NCBI RefSeq assembly: GCF_003234855.1
Contig: NZ_QKTO01000005.1
Location: forward strand, 124,001 to 188,000
Source of the DNA: Curtobacterium sp. MCBD17_032
GTDB taxonomy: Bacteria > Actinomycetota > Actinomycetes > Actinomycetales > Microbacteriaceae
Direction of reading: 5' to 3'
Length of the DNA stretch: 64,000 nt
Shown piece by piece: positions 1 through 7,287 of this stretch (within the stretch, counting starts at the first letter, position 1; each line of letters begins with the position of its first letter). The notes beneath the pieces are model-generated. The model did not search any database and was not told the DNA's origin. It saw only the letters and a list, made by a program, of their open reading frames with translations. The position numbers and the translations under genes are program-made.

Positions 1-224
1 CAGTAGCAGGTGCCGCGTGGTGCGGCGAGGTCGAACCGCCCGCCGGCGATCCCGTCCGCGTCCGCCGGGGTCGAGGCGAACCACCAGGCACCGCGGTCGT
101 GCCGCTTCGCCCGGTAGAAGGTGGTGCCGCGCGACTCCGCCGCGGGGAAGGCCGACAGGTCGACGTCCGCGTCCGGGGGCTGCTGGGCGACGTCGCTGCG
201 CCGGGGCTCGTGTGCCGGGGTCAT
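1..224 (-). CDS. RES domain protein, partial (probable toxin)
   Basis: The gene starts at ATG 224 and runs off the left edge, so only about 74 residues are visible. They contain FYRAKRHD, WWFAS and GGRFDLAAPRGTCY, which match the start of RES domains, where a conserved Arg precedes the G-R-F-D turn. Characterised RES toxins (ParT, MbcT, Res) use an ADP-ribosyltransferase-like fold to degrade NAD+ or modify an enzyme. The gene lies 10 bp behind the DUF2384-like gene at 235-834 on the same strand, the usual antitoxin-then-toxin order of RES-Xre modules. The catalytic C-terminal part is outside the window, so toxin activity is inferred from the fold and the neighbour. Confidence 0.75.
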   Translation of the reverse strand, partial: MTPAHEPRRSDVAQQPPDADVDLSAFPAAESRGTTFYRAKRHDRGAWWFASTPADADGIAGGRFDLAAPRGTCY

Positions 225-234
225 CGCGCGCGGC

Positions 235-834
235 TCAGGCGTCCGCGTGCCAGGCGTTCGCCGCGCGACGGGCGGCAGTGAGCACGGGCTGCACACGCCC
301 GTCCCGGAGCGCCTGGGCGGCGGACGTCCCGCCGAACTCGTCGGCGACGGTGTTCAACCAGAGCGCGCTGCCCCACGGGTCGATGCCGTCGCGGTCGAGC
401 AGGTCGAGGACCTCCCGCAGGTGCGGGAGCGGGGCGCCGGAGGCACCGAACTGGAACGACGGGAAGATGCGGGTGCCGTCCCCGATCTTCAGGCCGAGCA
501 GGTCGCGCTTCTGGCTCGCCTTGTGGATCGCCTGCCGGCTCACACCACGCCAGGTCGCCAGCGAGGTCGTGTCGTAGAACGGCCCGATGAGGGCGTCCGC
601 CTCGTGCTTCACCGCGGGCAGGGCGGCGAGCATGCGTTCGGCCAGCGCGTCGACGTCCGCGGCGTCGGAGAGCGCGCCGTCCGCCCGGCCCTGCCGGACG
701 AGGTCGGTGACCGCCTCGACCAGTGCGGTCTCGGTGGCGGAGAGCCCCCGGCCCGCGCGGCGGTCCGCGTCGGCCGTGGCGCCGGAGCGAGCGCTCGCAC
801 CGCGGGTGGCCGAGCGGTGCAGTGTCGATTCCAA
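235..834 (-). CDS. Xre/MbcA/ParS-type antitoxin-like protein
   Basis: This 199-aa protein has a basic N-terminus, a central DNA-binding-like stretch (WRGVSRQAIHKASQKRDLLGL) and a C-terminal segment WGSALWLNTVADEFGGTS / ALRDGRVQPVL that resembles DUF2384 toxin-binding domains. The start is TTG at 834, supported by AGGAG six bases upstream; no ATG or GTG is better placed. It precedes the RES gene and is probably its antitoxin and autorepressor. The direct repeats at 851-898 overlap its promoter. It is longer than typical MbcA antitoxins (about 110 aa), and the helix-turn-helix assignment is by eye only. Confidence 0.7.
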   Translation of the reverse strand: MESTLHRSATRGASARSGATADADRRAGRGLSATETALVEAVTDLVRQGRADGALSDAADVDALAERMLAALPAVKHEADALIGPFYDTTSLATWRGVSRQAIHKASQKRDLLGLKIGDGTRIFPSFQFGASGAPLPHLREVLDLLDRDGIDPWGSALWLNTVADEFGGTSAAQALRDGRVQPVLTAARRAANAWHADA

Positions 835-850
835 ACCGGACTCCTGTCGT

Positions 851-898
851 CAACCGTGTCAACCACACGCTACGCGCGTGGCGACAACCGTGTCAACC
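851..898 (-). promoter_or_regulatory. Promoter and putative operator repeats of the RES/Xre pair
   Basis: The 14-mer CAACCGTGTCAACC occurs at 851-864 and again, identical, at 885-898. Read on the - strand, the distal copy supplies a TTGACA -35 box (896-891). A TAGCGT -10 follows after 18 bp (872-867), and the proximal copy would cover the transcription start. This layout suits repression by the DNA-binding antitoxin. Confidence 0.55.
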
Positions 899-926
899 CG
901 TCCTGCCGGTTCCGCTCCCCCGACCG

Positions 927-973
927 CCGGACGGGAGGCGCGGTGCGCGTCCGGCACCGCGCCTCCCGTCCGG
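927..973. terminator. Perfect 20-bp stem-loop terminator (GGACGGGAGG family)
   Basis: CCGGACGGGAGGCGCGGTGC (927-946) is perfectly complementary to 954-973 with a short loop. It lies just behind the stop of the histidine-rich gene on the - strand. Close relatives of the stem sit at 5991-6042 and 15029-15076, so it is also a dispersed repeat. Confidence 0.65.
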
Positions 974-993
974 GGACCCCGCGCCAGCGGGTG

Positions 994-1188
994 TCAGTGC
1001 TCGTCGTAGTGGTCCTCGTGACGGGCGTGACGGTGCCCGTCGTGGACGAAGTCGACGTGGTCGTCGTGCTCGACGGTCTCGTGCTCGCCGCCGTCGCGCT
1101 CGTGGTCGTGCTCCTCGACGCCGTGTTCGGCGACGCGGTGCTCGCCCTCCGCGGGTCCGTCGACGGTGGGGTCGGTCGTGTCGGTCAT
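994..1188 (-). CDS. Small histidine-rich acidic protein, putative metal binder
   Basis: The 64-aa product has 13 histidines, mostly in EH, HDH, HRH and HED patterns, together with many Asp and Glu. It has no signal peptide or membrane segment. Such sequences bind Zn, Ni or Cu, so a cytosolic zinc buffer or chaperone is plausible. The ATG at 1188 has an AAAGGA ribosome site. A TGAGA/TCTCA dyad lies 16 bp upstream (1204-1218) and resembles a Zur box, supporting a role in zinc homeostasis. The function is inferred from composition alone. Confidence 0.6.
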   Translation of the reverse strand: MTDTTDPTVDGPAEGEHRVAEHGVEEHDHERDGGEHETVEHDDHVDFVHDGHRHARHEDHYDEH

Positions 1189-1203
1189 GGTGCCGTCCTT
1201 TCG

Positions 1204-1218
1204 TGAGATCGGTTCTCA
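1204..1218 (-). promoter_or_regulatory. Zur-like dyad TGAGATCGGTTCTCA
   Basis: The two 5-bp arms TGAGA and TCTCA are perfectly inverted around a 5-bp centre. It matches about 10 of 15 positions of the actinobacterial Zur consensus (TGAAAATGATTTTCA). It lies just upstream of the ribosome site of the histidine-rich gene. A better match occurs at 51770-51784. Confidence 0.4.
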
Positions 1219-1314
1219 TGGCCACCGTACGGGCTCGTCCCCCCGATGTCCGCCGGCGGACCGGCAGACCCGTCGGACCTTCCCCGGGACGCCGTGCCGT
1301 GCCAGGGTCGGACC

Positions 1315-2283
1315 GTGTACACCGACATCACCGGACCGGACCTCACCTCGTACCGCGGCAGCGTCGCCGAACCGGACGACTTCGACGACTTCTGGCGACG
1401 TACCCTCGCGGCAGCGCGGGAACACCCCGTCGCCGTACGGACCGAGCGCGTCGACACCGGCCTCACGACCGTCGACACCTACGACGTGTCGTTCGCCGGC
1501 TGGGACGGGCAGCGGGTCGCCGCGTGGCTGACGGTCCCCGCGGGCAGCAGCGCCGACGCTCCGCTCCCCGCCGTCGTGGAGTACCTCGGCTACGGCGGTG
1601 GACGCGGCCTGCCGACCGAACGCCTGCTCTGGGCGTCGTCGGGCGTCGCGCACCTGCTCATGGACACCCGCGGCCAGGGCTCCGGTTGGGCGACCGGCGA
1701 CACCCCGGACCCGGACGGCAGCGGACCGGCGATCCCCGGCGTGATGACCCGCGGCATCGAGTCGCCCGACACCTACTACTACCGGCGCCTGACCACCGAC
1801 GCGGTCCGCGCCGTCGACGCCGTCCGCGACATCGACCTCGTCGACGGCGGGCGGGTCGCGGTGCTCGGCGGCAGCCAGGGCGGCGGGATGGCGATCGCCG
1901 TCGCCGGCCTGGTGGAGGGACTGGCCGGGGTGTTCCCCCGCGTGCCGTTCCTCTGCGACCACCGGCACGCCACGCAGATCACCGACGCGTACCCGTACCA
2001 CGAGGTCGTCGACTACCTGGCGACGCACCGCACCGCCACGGAGCAGGTGTTCGGCACGCTCGCGTACTTCGACGGCGTCCTGCACGCGGCCCGCGCGACC
2101 GCACCCGCGTGGTTCTCGGTCGCGCTGATGGACCCGATCTGCCCGCCCTCGACCGTCTACGCGGCCTACAACGCCTGGGCTGGCCCGAAGGAGATCACCG
2201 TCTGGGAGTACAACGGCCACGAGGGCGGCGGGGCGCACGAGGACGCCGACACACTGCCGCGACTCCGGGAGCTGTTCGGCTGA
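1315..2283 (+). CDS. Acetylxylan esterase / cephalosporin-C deacetylase family (CE7)
   Basis: The 322-aa alpha/beta hydrolase removes acetyl groups from xylo-oligosaccharides and similar small substrates; CE7 enzymes are normally cytoplasmic hexamers of about 320 aa. The serine elbow GGSQGG (Ser187), LMDPICPP (Asp273) and NGHEGGG (His302) give the triad. The CE7 RGQG-type motif is present as DTRGQGSG. I chose GTG 1315 because VYTDITGPDLTSYRG aligns with the usual CE7 N-terminus; an upstream ATG at 1246 would add 23 atypical residues. There is no signal peptide. It stands alone, divergent from the histidine-rich gene. Confidence 0.88.
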   Translation: MYTDITGPDLTSYRGSVAEPDDFDDFWRRTLAAAREHPVAVRTERVDTGLTTVDTYDVSFAGWDGQRVAAWLTVPAGSSADAPLPAVVEYLGYGGGRGLPTERLLWASSGVAHLLMDTRGQGSGWATGDTPDPDGSGPAIPGVMTRGIESPDTYYYRRLTTDAVRAVDAVRDIDLVDGGRVAVLGGSQGGGMAIAVAGLVEGLAGVFPRVPFLCDHRHATQITDAYPYHEVVDYLATHRTATEQVFGTLAYFDGVLHAARATAPAWFSVALMDPICPPSTVYAAYNAWAGPKEITVWEYNGHEGGGAHEDADTLPRLRELFG

Positions 2284-2350
2284 CACCGATGCGACCACGG
2301 CGACCGGCCAGCGGGCGAGCACCGGCTCGGTCACCGGGGAGGGCCACGAT

Positions 2351-2410
2351 GTGACGCTGCGTTGCGCCGTGTAGCGCCGTGTTGCGGAGTGTGCCGCCGT
2401 GTTTCGTCCT
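2351..2410 (+). promoter_or_regulatory. 10-bp-phased operator array before the sulfur transporter operon
   Basis: Consecutive decamers read GTGACGCTGC, GTTGCGCCGT, GTAGCGCCGT, GTTGCGGAGT, GTGCCGCCGT and GTTTCGTCCT. Each starts with GT and they repeat exactly one helical turn apart. A similar array (9964-9993) precedes the monooxygenase operon, so both are probably read by the same regulator. Confidence 0.5.
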
Positions 2411-2493
2411 CCGTTGTGAGCGGGGCGGAGCCCTCGTACCGTCGGGCCACCGACCGGCACCCGCCGGCCGGGTCACCGACGTGAGGGACACCG

Positions 2494-4029
2494 ATGACCG
2501 ACACGGCCCCGGCGCACACCGCCTCTTCCCGCGCGCTCGTGTTCCGCACGGTGCACCCCGACGACCCTGCCGTCGCCCCGCTGCTCGCCGACCTGGAACA
2601 CGAGTACGACACCCGGTACGGCGACTCCTCCGACGAGCCGGCGTCGGTCGAGCTCCGGCGTTGGCCGGCGGAGGACTTCGTCGCCCCCCGCGGTGCCTTC
2701 GTCCTGCTGTTCGAGGACGACCAGCTCGTCGCCGGCGGCGCGTTCAAGCCGTACGACGCGGAGACCGTCGAGCTCAAGCGCATCTGGACCGCGCCGGCCG
2801 CACGTGGACGGGGGCTCGCCGGGCTCGTCGTCGCCGAACTCGAGGCAGAAGCCCGCCGCCGTGGGTTCCGCCGCGTCCACCTGACCACCGGGCCGCGGCA
2901 GCCCGAGGCGGTCCGGCTCTACCTCCGCTCCGGGTACACCCCCCGGTTCGACCGCGGACGGCCGCCGGAGGCGATCGGGATCCACCCCTTCGAGAAGGTG
3001 CTCGACGAGGCGGAGGCGGAGCGGGCCTCCCGTCCCGGGACCGACCCGGACGTCGTCCTGGCGGGGCGCGCCGCGCTCGACCGGCCCGTCGTGCCGCTCC
3101 GGCACCCGCTGCGGTGGCTCGCCGCCGCGGTCGTCCTCGTGCTCGTGCTGAACCTGGTGCAGACGCTGTTCACCAACCCGTCCTGGGGGTGGCCCCGTGT
3201 CGGGACGTGGCTGTTCAGCCCGGCGATCCTCACCGGACTGCAGCTGACCCTCGTCGCGACCGCGTTGAGTGCGGTGATCAGCTTCGCCGGTGGAGTCCTC
3301 GTCGCGGTCGCCCGGATGTCGCCGAACCCGGTGTTGTCCGGGCTCGCCTGGGGCTACGTCTGGCTGTTCCGGTCGGTGCCGCTCATCCTCGTGCTCGTCT
3401 TCCTCTACAACCTCGGCTCGCTGTACCCGTCGATCGGCGTCGGGATCCCTTTCGGGCCGCAGTTCACCGTGCCGACGACCGACCTGCTCGGCGACCTGGC
3501 GATCGGGGTGCTCGCGCTGAGCCTCAGCGAGATCGCCTACGCGTCGGAGATCGTCCGCGCCGGGGTCCTCGCCGTCGACACCGGGCAGCGTGAGGCGGCG
3601 CAGGCGCTCGGACTCCCCCGTCACCGACAGTTCCTGCGGATCGTCCTGCCCCAGGCCCTCCGCTCGATCGTGCCGGCGTTCGTCAACCAGCTGATCGGGC
3701 TGCTCAAGGCGTCCTCGCTGCTGTTCTACGTCTCGCTGCTCGACCTGTTCGGGGTGGTGCAGAACCTGTCGAGCACCTACCCGACGGACGTCATCCCGCT
3801 GCTCGTCGTCGCGACACTCTGGTACCTCGCACTCACCAGCGCCGTGTCGGTCGTGCAGTACCACGTCGAGCGGTGGACGGCCCGTGGCTCGGTGCGCGAG
3901 CTGCCGCCGACCCCCTGGCAGCGGGTTGGTGCCGCGCTGCGGGCTGCCCGCCGCACCGCCGCCACCCGTCCCGCGACCACGGCGTCCGACCCGTCCGCCG
4001 CAACGACCGCCGTCAGGAGCACCCGATGA
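2494..4029 (+). CDS. GNAT acetyltransferase fused to amino-acid ABC transporter permease
   Basis: This 511-aa protein joins two modules. Residues about 12-170 are a GNAT N-acetyltransferase, with ELKRIWTAPAARGRGLAG carrying the acetyl-CoA R-G-R-G loop and the GYTPRF segment near its end. Residues about 205-470 are a HisM/TcyB-type permease with several membrane helices and the EAA loop (REAAQALGLPRHRQFLRIVLPQA). The order suggests that an S-substituted cysteine is imported and N-acetylated at the membrane. In B. subtilis the ytmI operon keeps the acetyltransferase (SnaA) and cystine-type permeases as separate genes. It overlaps the ATPase gene by 4 bp. The specific substrate is inferred. Confidence 0.88.
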   Translation: MTDTAPAHTASSRALVFRTVHPDDPAVAPLLADLEHEYDTRYGDSSDEPASVELRRWPAEDFVAPRGAFVLLFEDDQLVAGGAFKPYDAETVELKRIWTAPAARGRGLAGLVVAELEAEARRRGFRRVHLTTGPRQPEAVRLYLRSGYTPRFDRGRPPEAIGIHPFEKVLDEAEAERASRPGTDPDVVLAGRAALDRPVVPLRHPLRWLAAAVVLVLVLNLVQTLFTNPSWGWPRVGTWLFSPAILTGLQLTLVATALSAVISFAGGVLVAVARMSPNPVLSGLAWGYVWLFRSVPLILVLVFLYNLGSLYPSIGVGIPFGPQFTVPTTDLLGDLAIGVLALSLSEIAYASEIVRAGVLAVDTGQREAAQALGLPRHRQFLRIVLPQALRSIVPAFVNQLIGLLKASSLLFYVSLLDLFGVVQNLSSTYPTDVIPLLVVATLWYLALTSAVSVVQYHVERWTARGSVRELPPTPWQRVGAALRAARRTAATRPATTASDPSAATTAVRSTR

Positions 4030-4799
4030 CCGCCGCCGTCTCCGTCCAGAGTGCCGTGAAGGCGTTCGGCGACCACGTCGTCGTCGACGGCGTCGACCTC
4101 GACCTGCCCGCCGGGAGCGTGACGGCGGTGCTCGGACCCTCCGGGTCCGGCAAGTCGACACTCCTCCGCGCGATCAACCACCTGGAGCCGCTCGACCGCG
4201 GCGTCGTCACCATCGGCGGCGAACCGGTCGGGGTCCGCGTCCGTCGCGGCCGCGACGGCCGTGAACGCCTCGAGGAGCTGCCCGAACGGATCATCCTGCG
4301 GCAGCGCTCCCGGATCGGGTTCGTGTTCCAGCACTTCAACCTGTTCCCGCACCTCACCGCGCTCGAGAACGTCGTCGAGGGGCCGGTCGCCGCCGGGGTC
4401 CCAGCCGACGCTGCCCGGGCACGCGGCAGACAGCTCCTCGACCGGGTCGGGCTCGGCGACCGCGCGGACAGCCGACCACGGCAGCTGTCCGGCGGCCAGC
4501 AGCAGCGCGTCGCCATCGCCCGGGCGCTCGCGCTCGCGCCCTCGGTGGTGCTGCTCGACGAGCCGACGTCTGCGCTCGATCCGGAGCTCGTCGGCGAGGT
4601 GCTGTCCGTCATCGCGGACCTCGCCCGGTCCGGCACCACGCTCGTCGTCGTCACGCACGAGGTCGCCTTCGCCCGCGAGGTCGCCGACCACGTCGTGTTC
4701 CTCGACCGCGGCCGCGTCGTCGAACAGGGACCGCCGTCGCAGGTCATCGATGCGCCGGCACACCCGCGCACCCGCGACTTCCTCGCCCGCGTGCGCTGA
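4026..4799 (+). CDS. Polar amino-acid / cystine-type ABC transporter ATP-binding protein
   Basis: The 257-aa ATPase has Walker A GPSGSGKS (37-44), Q-loop FQHFNLFPHLT, signature LSGGQQQRVAIARAL, Walker B VVLLDEPTSALD and the H-loop THE. It groups with the GlnQ/HisP/TcyC family. A 15-residue insert between residues 65 and 85 (VRVRRGRDGRERLEEL) is similar to that in HisP/TcyC-like proteins. ATG 4026 overlaps the permease stop (ATGA), so translation is coupled. Confidence 0.9.
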   Translation: MTAAVSVQSAVKAFGDHVVVDGVDLDLPAGSVTAVLGPSGSGKSTLLRAINHLEPLDRGVVTIGGEPVGVRVRRGRDGRERLEELPERIILRQRSRIGFVFQHFNLFPHLTALENVVEGPVAAGVPADAARARGRQLLDRVGLGDRADSRPRQLSGGQQQRVAIARALALAPSVVLLDEPTSALDPELVGEVLSVIADLARSGTTLVVVTHEVAFAREVADHVVFLDRGRVVEQGPPSQVIDAPAHPRTRDFLARVR

Positions 4800-4852
4800 C
4801 CGCGCGGCTCTCCCACACCCAGTCCCCACCCGATCCCCTCGTCTGGAGCACC

Positions 4853-5872
4853 ATGTCCTCGAACCCCGTCTCCCTCCGCCGGCGGCACCGTGCCGGCGTC
4901 CTCGTCCTCGCGGCCGGCGTCGTCGTCGCACTCGCCGGCTGCTCAGCGAACGCCGCGGCCGACCCCGCCGGCGCGGACGACGGCTCGGTCACGATCGGCG
5001 CCGCCGCGAACGGTGCCGCGACCGAGACCACGCTCGACGTCGCGGCCGACCCCGCCCTGCACGATGCCCTCCCCGCCGACGTGAAGGCCTCGGGGAAGCT
5101 CGTCATCGGCGTCGGGGCCCTGCCCGCCGGGTTCCCGCCGCTCGCCTTCACCGGGGACGACCAGAAGACGCTCACCGGCTCGGAGCCGGACCTCGGCCGC
5201 CTCGTCGCCGCGAAGCTCGGGCTCCGGGCGGAGGTGTCGAACGCGACCTGGGACAACCTCTTCGTCGGCATCGACGGCGGCAAGTTCGACGCCGGGTTCT
5301 CGAACATCACCGTGACCGAGCAGCGCAAGGAGAAGTACGACTTCGCGTCCTACCGGCAGGACGAGCTGGCCCTGCAGGTACCGGCCGACAGCGACCTGTC
5401 CTTCGACGGCGACCCGTCCGTCCTCGCCGGGGAGACGATCGCCGTGAGCTCGGGCACGAACCAGGAGAAGATCCTGCTCGAGTGGCAGGAGCAGCTCGCG
5501 GCCGACGGGAAGACCGTCACGGTCAAGTACTACCCGGACGGCAACGCCGTGAAGCTGGCCCTCGACTCGGGGAAGATCGACGGGTACTTCGGCCCGAACC
5601 CGACGATCGCGTACCAGAACAGGCAGAGCGCGGGTGGGGCGCACCCGACGAAGACGGCGGGCACGTACTCCGGAGCCGGGGCGGGCCTGCAGGGTCTCAT
5701 CGCGGCGACGACGAAGAAGGGCAGCGGTCTCGCGGAGCCGATCGCGGACGCCCTCGACGAGCTCATCGAGGACGGGAACTACGCGGAGTGGCTGCGGGCG
5801 TACGGCCTGTCGAACGAGGCCGTCGAGCACTCGGAGGTCAACCCCGAGGGACTGCCGCTCGACAACAGCTGA
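4853..5872 (+). CDS. Amino-acid ABC transporter substrate-binding lipoprotein
   Basis: The 339-aa protein begins with a lipoprotein signal and lipobox LAGC (Cys30). A family-3 periplasmic-binding fold follows, with GKLVIGVGALPAGFPPLAFTG and EPDLGRLVAAKLGL as the two classic motifs. It ends the + strand part of the sulfur locus, 53 bp after the ATPase and just before a strong terminator. The ligand is probably a cysteine derivative, judging by the neighbours. Confidence 0.88.
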   Translation: MSSNPVSLRRRHRAGVLVLAAGVVVALAGCSANAAADPAGADDGSVTIGAAANGAATETTLDVAADPALHDALPADVKASGKLVIGVGALPAGFPPLAFTGDDQKTLTGSEPDLGRLVAAKLGLRAEVSNATWDNLFVGIDGGKFDAGFSNITVTEQRKEKYDFASYRQDELALQVPADSDLSFDGDPSVLAGETIAVSSGTNQEKILLEWQEQLAADGKTVTVKYYPDGNAVKLALDSGKIDGYFGPNPTIAYQNRQSAGGAHPTKTAGTYSGAGAGLQGLIAATTKKGSGLAEPIADALDELIEDGNYAEWLRAYGLSNEAVEHSEVNPEGLPLDNS

Positions 5873-5890
5873 CGCACGGCTCCCGCGCTG

Positions 5891-5933
5891 GCACGACGCG
5901 CCGCTCACCTCCCCGGTGGGCGGCGCGTCGTGC
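5891..5933 (+). terminator. Terminator of the sulfur transporter operon
   Basis: A perfect 14-bp stem (GCACGACGCGCCGC at 5891-5904 with 5920-5933) starts 18 bp after the binding-protein stop. No U-tract follows, as is usual in high-GC actinobacteria. Confidence 0.7.
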
Positions 5934-5990
5934 GTTGCCGCGGTCGTCCGCGCAGTGGCGACGGGCCGGCGGTCCCCGCCGCGACGCACG

Positions 5991-6042
5991 CCGCCGGACG
6001 GGAGGCGCGGTGTGCGCCGGTACCGAGCCTCCCGTCCGGCGG
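5991..6042. terminator. Second hairpin of the convergent intergenic region (GGACGGGAGG family)
   Basis: The 21-bp arms at 5991-6011 and 6022-6042 pair with a single mismatch and share the GGACGGGAGGC core with 927-973 and 15029-15076. It lies between the ends of the transporter operon and the monooxygenase operon and probably stops transcription from the right. Confidence 0.6.
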
Positions 6043-6135
6043 CAGGACCGCGCCCCGCACGAGCGGGCGCGACCCGGGTCACGCGGCGCGGCGCGCCGGG
6101 CTCCAGGCGACGCCAGGTCTCAGCGACGCCGGGCC

Positions 6136-7287
6136 TCAGGCGACGACGACCGCCTCGGCGGTGCGGCGGGCCCACTCGGCGGCGAGCAGCTCGTAGGAAC
6201 GCACCCGTGCGGCGTGCTCGTGCGTGATCGTCGTGACGAGGAGCTCGTCCGCCCCGGTGACCCGGCGGAGCACCTCGAGTCGGTCCGCGACGTGCCCGGC
6301 GTCCCCGACGAAGCGGGCGGCGATGCGGTCGCGGACGGACTCGGCGGCGGCTGCGTCGAGCGGGGCCGCGCGGGCCTCGTCCGGCGTCGGGTACGCGATC
6401 GCGCCGATGCCGGACCGGATCGAGTGCACCCACTGCCCGTAGCCGTGCGCGAGTTCCTCGGCCTCGGCGGTCGAGCGGCCGACGACGACGTCCGCGGACA
6501 CGATGACGTACGGCTCGTCGAGCACGCCGGGGCGGAAGGCCGCGCGGTACGCCTCGACGGACGCCAGGACGGTGCCGGGTGTGGAGTGGTAGTTCGCGCC
6601 GTAGGGCAGACCGAGCGCCCCCGCGATCCGGGCGCTCTCGCCGCCGGTCGAACCGTGGACCCAGAGCTCGACGTCCGCACCGGTCGCCGGTGGCGCCTCG
6701 ACGACGGTGCCGTCACGCTCCCAGGTGCCGGCGAAGAGGGCACGGACCAGGGCGAGTTCGTCCTCGAACCGGTCGACGTCGCCGGGTACGCGGCCGAGGA
6801 GCTCCCCCTGCAGGGCGAACCGGCTCCCGGGGGCGATGCGGAGGTCGAAGGGCGCGGGCAGGAGCAGCCCGTCCACCTCGGTGTCGGCGCGCGGGGCGAG
6901 CGCGGGCGGCTTCGGCGTGCCCGGAGCGGGTGCGCCCGAGCGGCCGAGACCGAGGTCGAACCGCGGCCCGTACAGCCCGGTGAGGGTGCCGAAGGTCTCG
7001 GCGATCTGCAGTCCGCGGACGTTCCCGACCAGGGTCGCTGCGCTGCCGACCCGGATCGACGTGGTGGCACCGGCGACGGCACCCATGACGACGGTCGGTG
7101 CGCTGCCCGCGACGCCCGGGTTGAGGTGGTGCTCGGCGAGCCAGTACCGGGCGTAGCCGGCGCGCTCGGTGACGACGGCGAGGTCGACCGTCTCGTGCAG
7201 GGCCGCCGTGGCGGACGAACCGCTGCGTACGGGGACGAGGTCGAGCACCGAGAGCGGCACCGGCGCCCCGCGGTCGACGCCGCTCAT
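6136..7287 (-). CDS. Luciferase-like monooxygenase (YtmO/MsnO8-like)
   Basis: The 383-aa flavin-dependent TIM-barrel protein opens with PLSVLDLVPVRSG, the hallmark of the MsnO8/YtmO LLM group, followed by WLAEHHLNPGVAGSAPTVV. It uses FMNH2 supplied by a reductase that is not in this window. It is the last gene of the three-gene monooxygenase operon and overlaps the gene before it by 4 bp. In the ytmI-type pathway such enzymes oxidise N-acetylated S-alkyl cysteines to release sulfur. The exact step is inferred. Confidence 0.85.
   Translation of the reverse strand: MSGVDRGAPVPLSVLDLVPVRSGSSATAALHETVDLAVVTERAGYARYWLAEHHLNPGVAGSAPTVVMGAVAGATTSIRVGSAATLVGNVRGLQIAETFGTLTGLYGPRFDLGLGRSGAPAPGTPKPPALAPRADTEVDGLLLPAPFDLRIAPGSRFALQGELLGRVPGDVDRFEDELALVRALFAGTWERDGTVVEAPPATGADVELWVHGSTGGESARIAGALGLPYGANYHSTPGTVLASVEAYRAAFRPGVLDEPYVIVSADVVVGRSTAEAEELAHGYGQWVHSIRSGIGAIAYPTPDEARAAPLDAAAAESVRDRIAARFVGDAGHVADRLEVLRRVTGADELLVTTITHEHAARVRSYELLAAEWARRTAEAVVVA

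Noticed and set aside
2411..2493. Possible SAM-type riboswitch before the sulfur transporter operon (GACCGGCACCC, CCGGGTCACC)
   Set aside because: Pieces recall SAM-IV joining sequence, but I could not build the conserved helices and pseudoknot; the segment may simply be a GC-rich leader.
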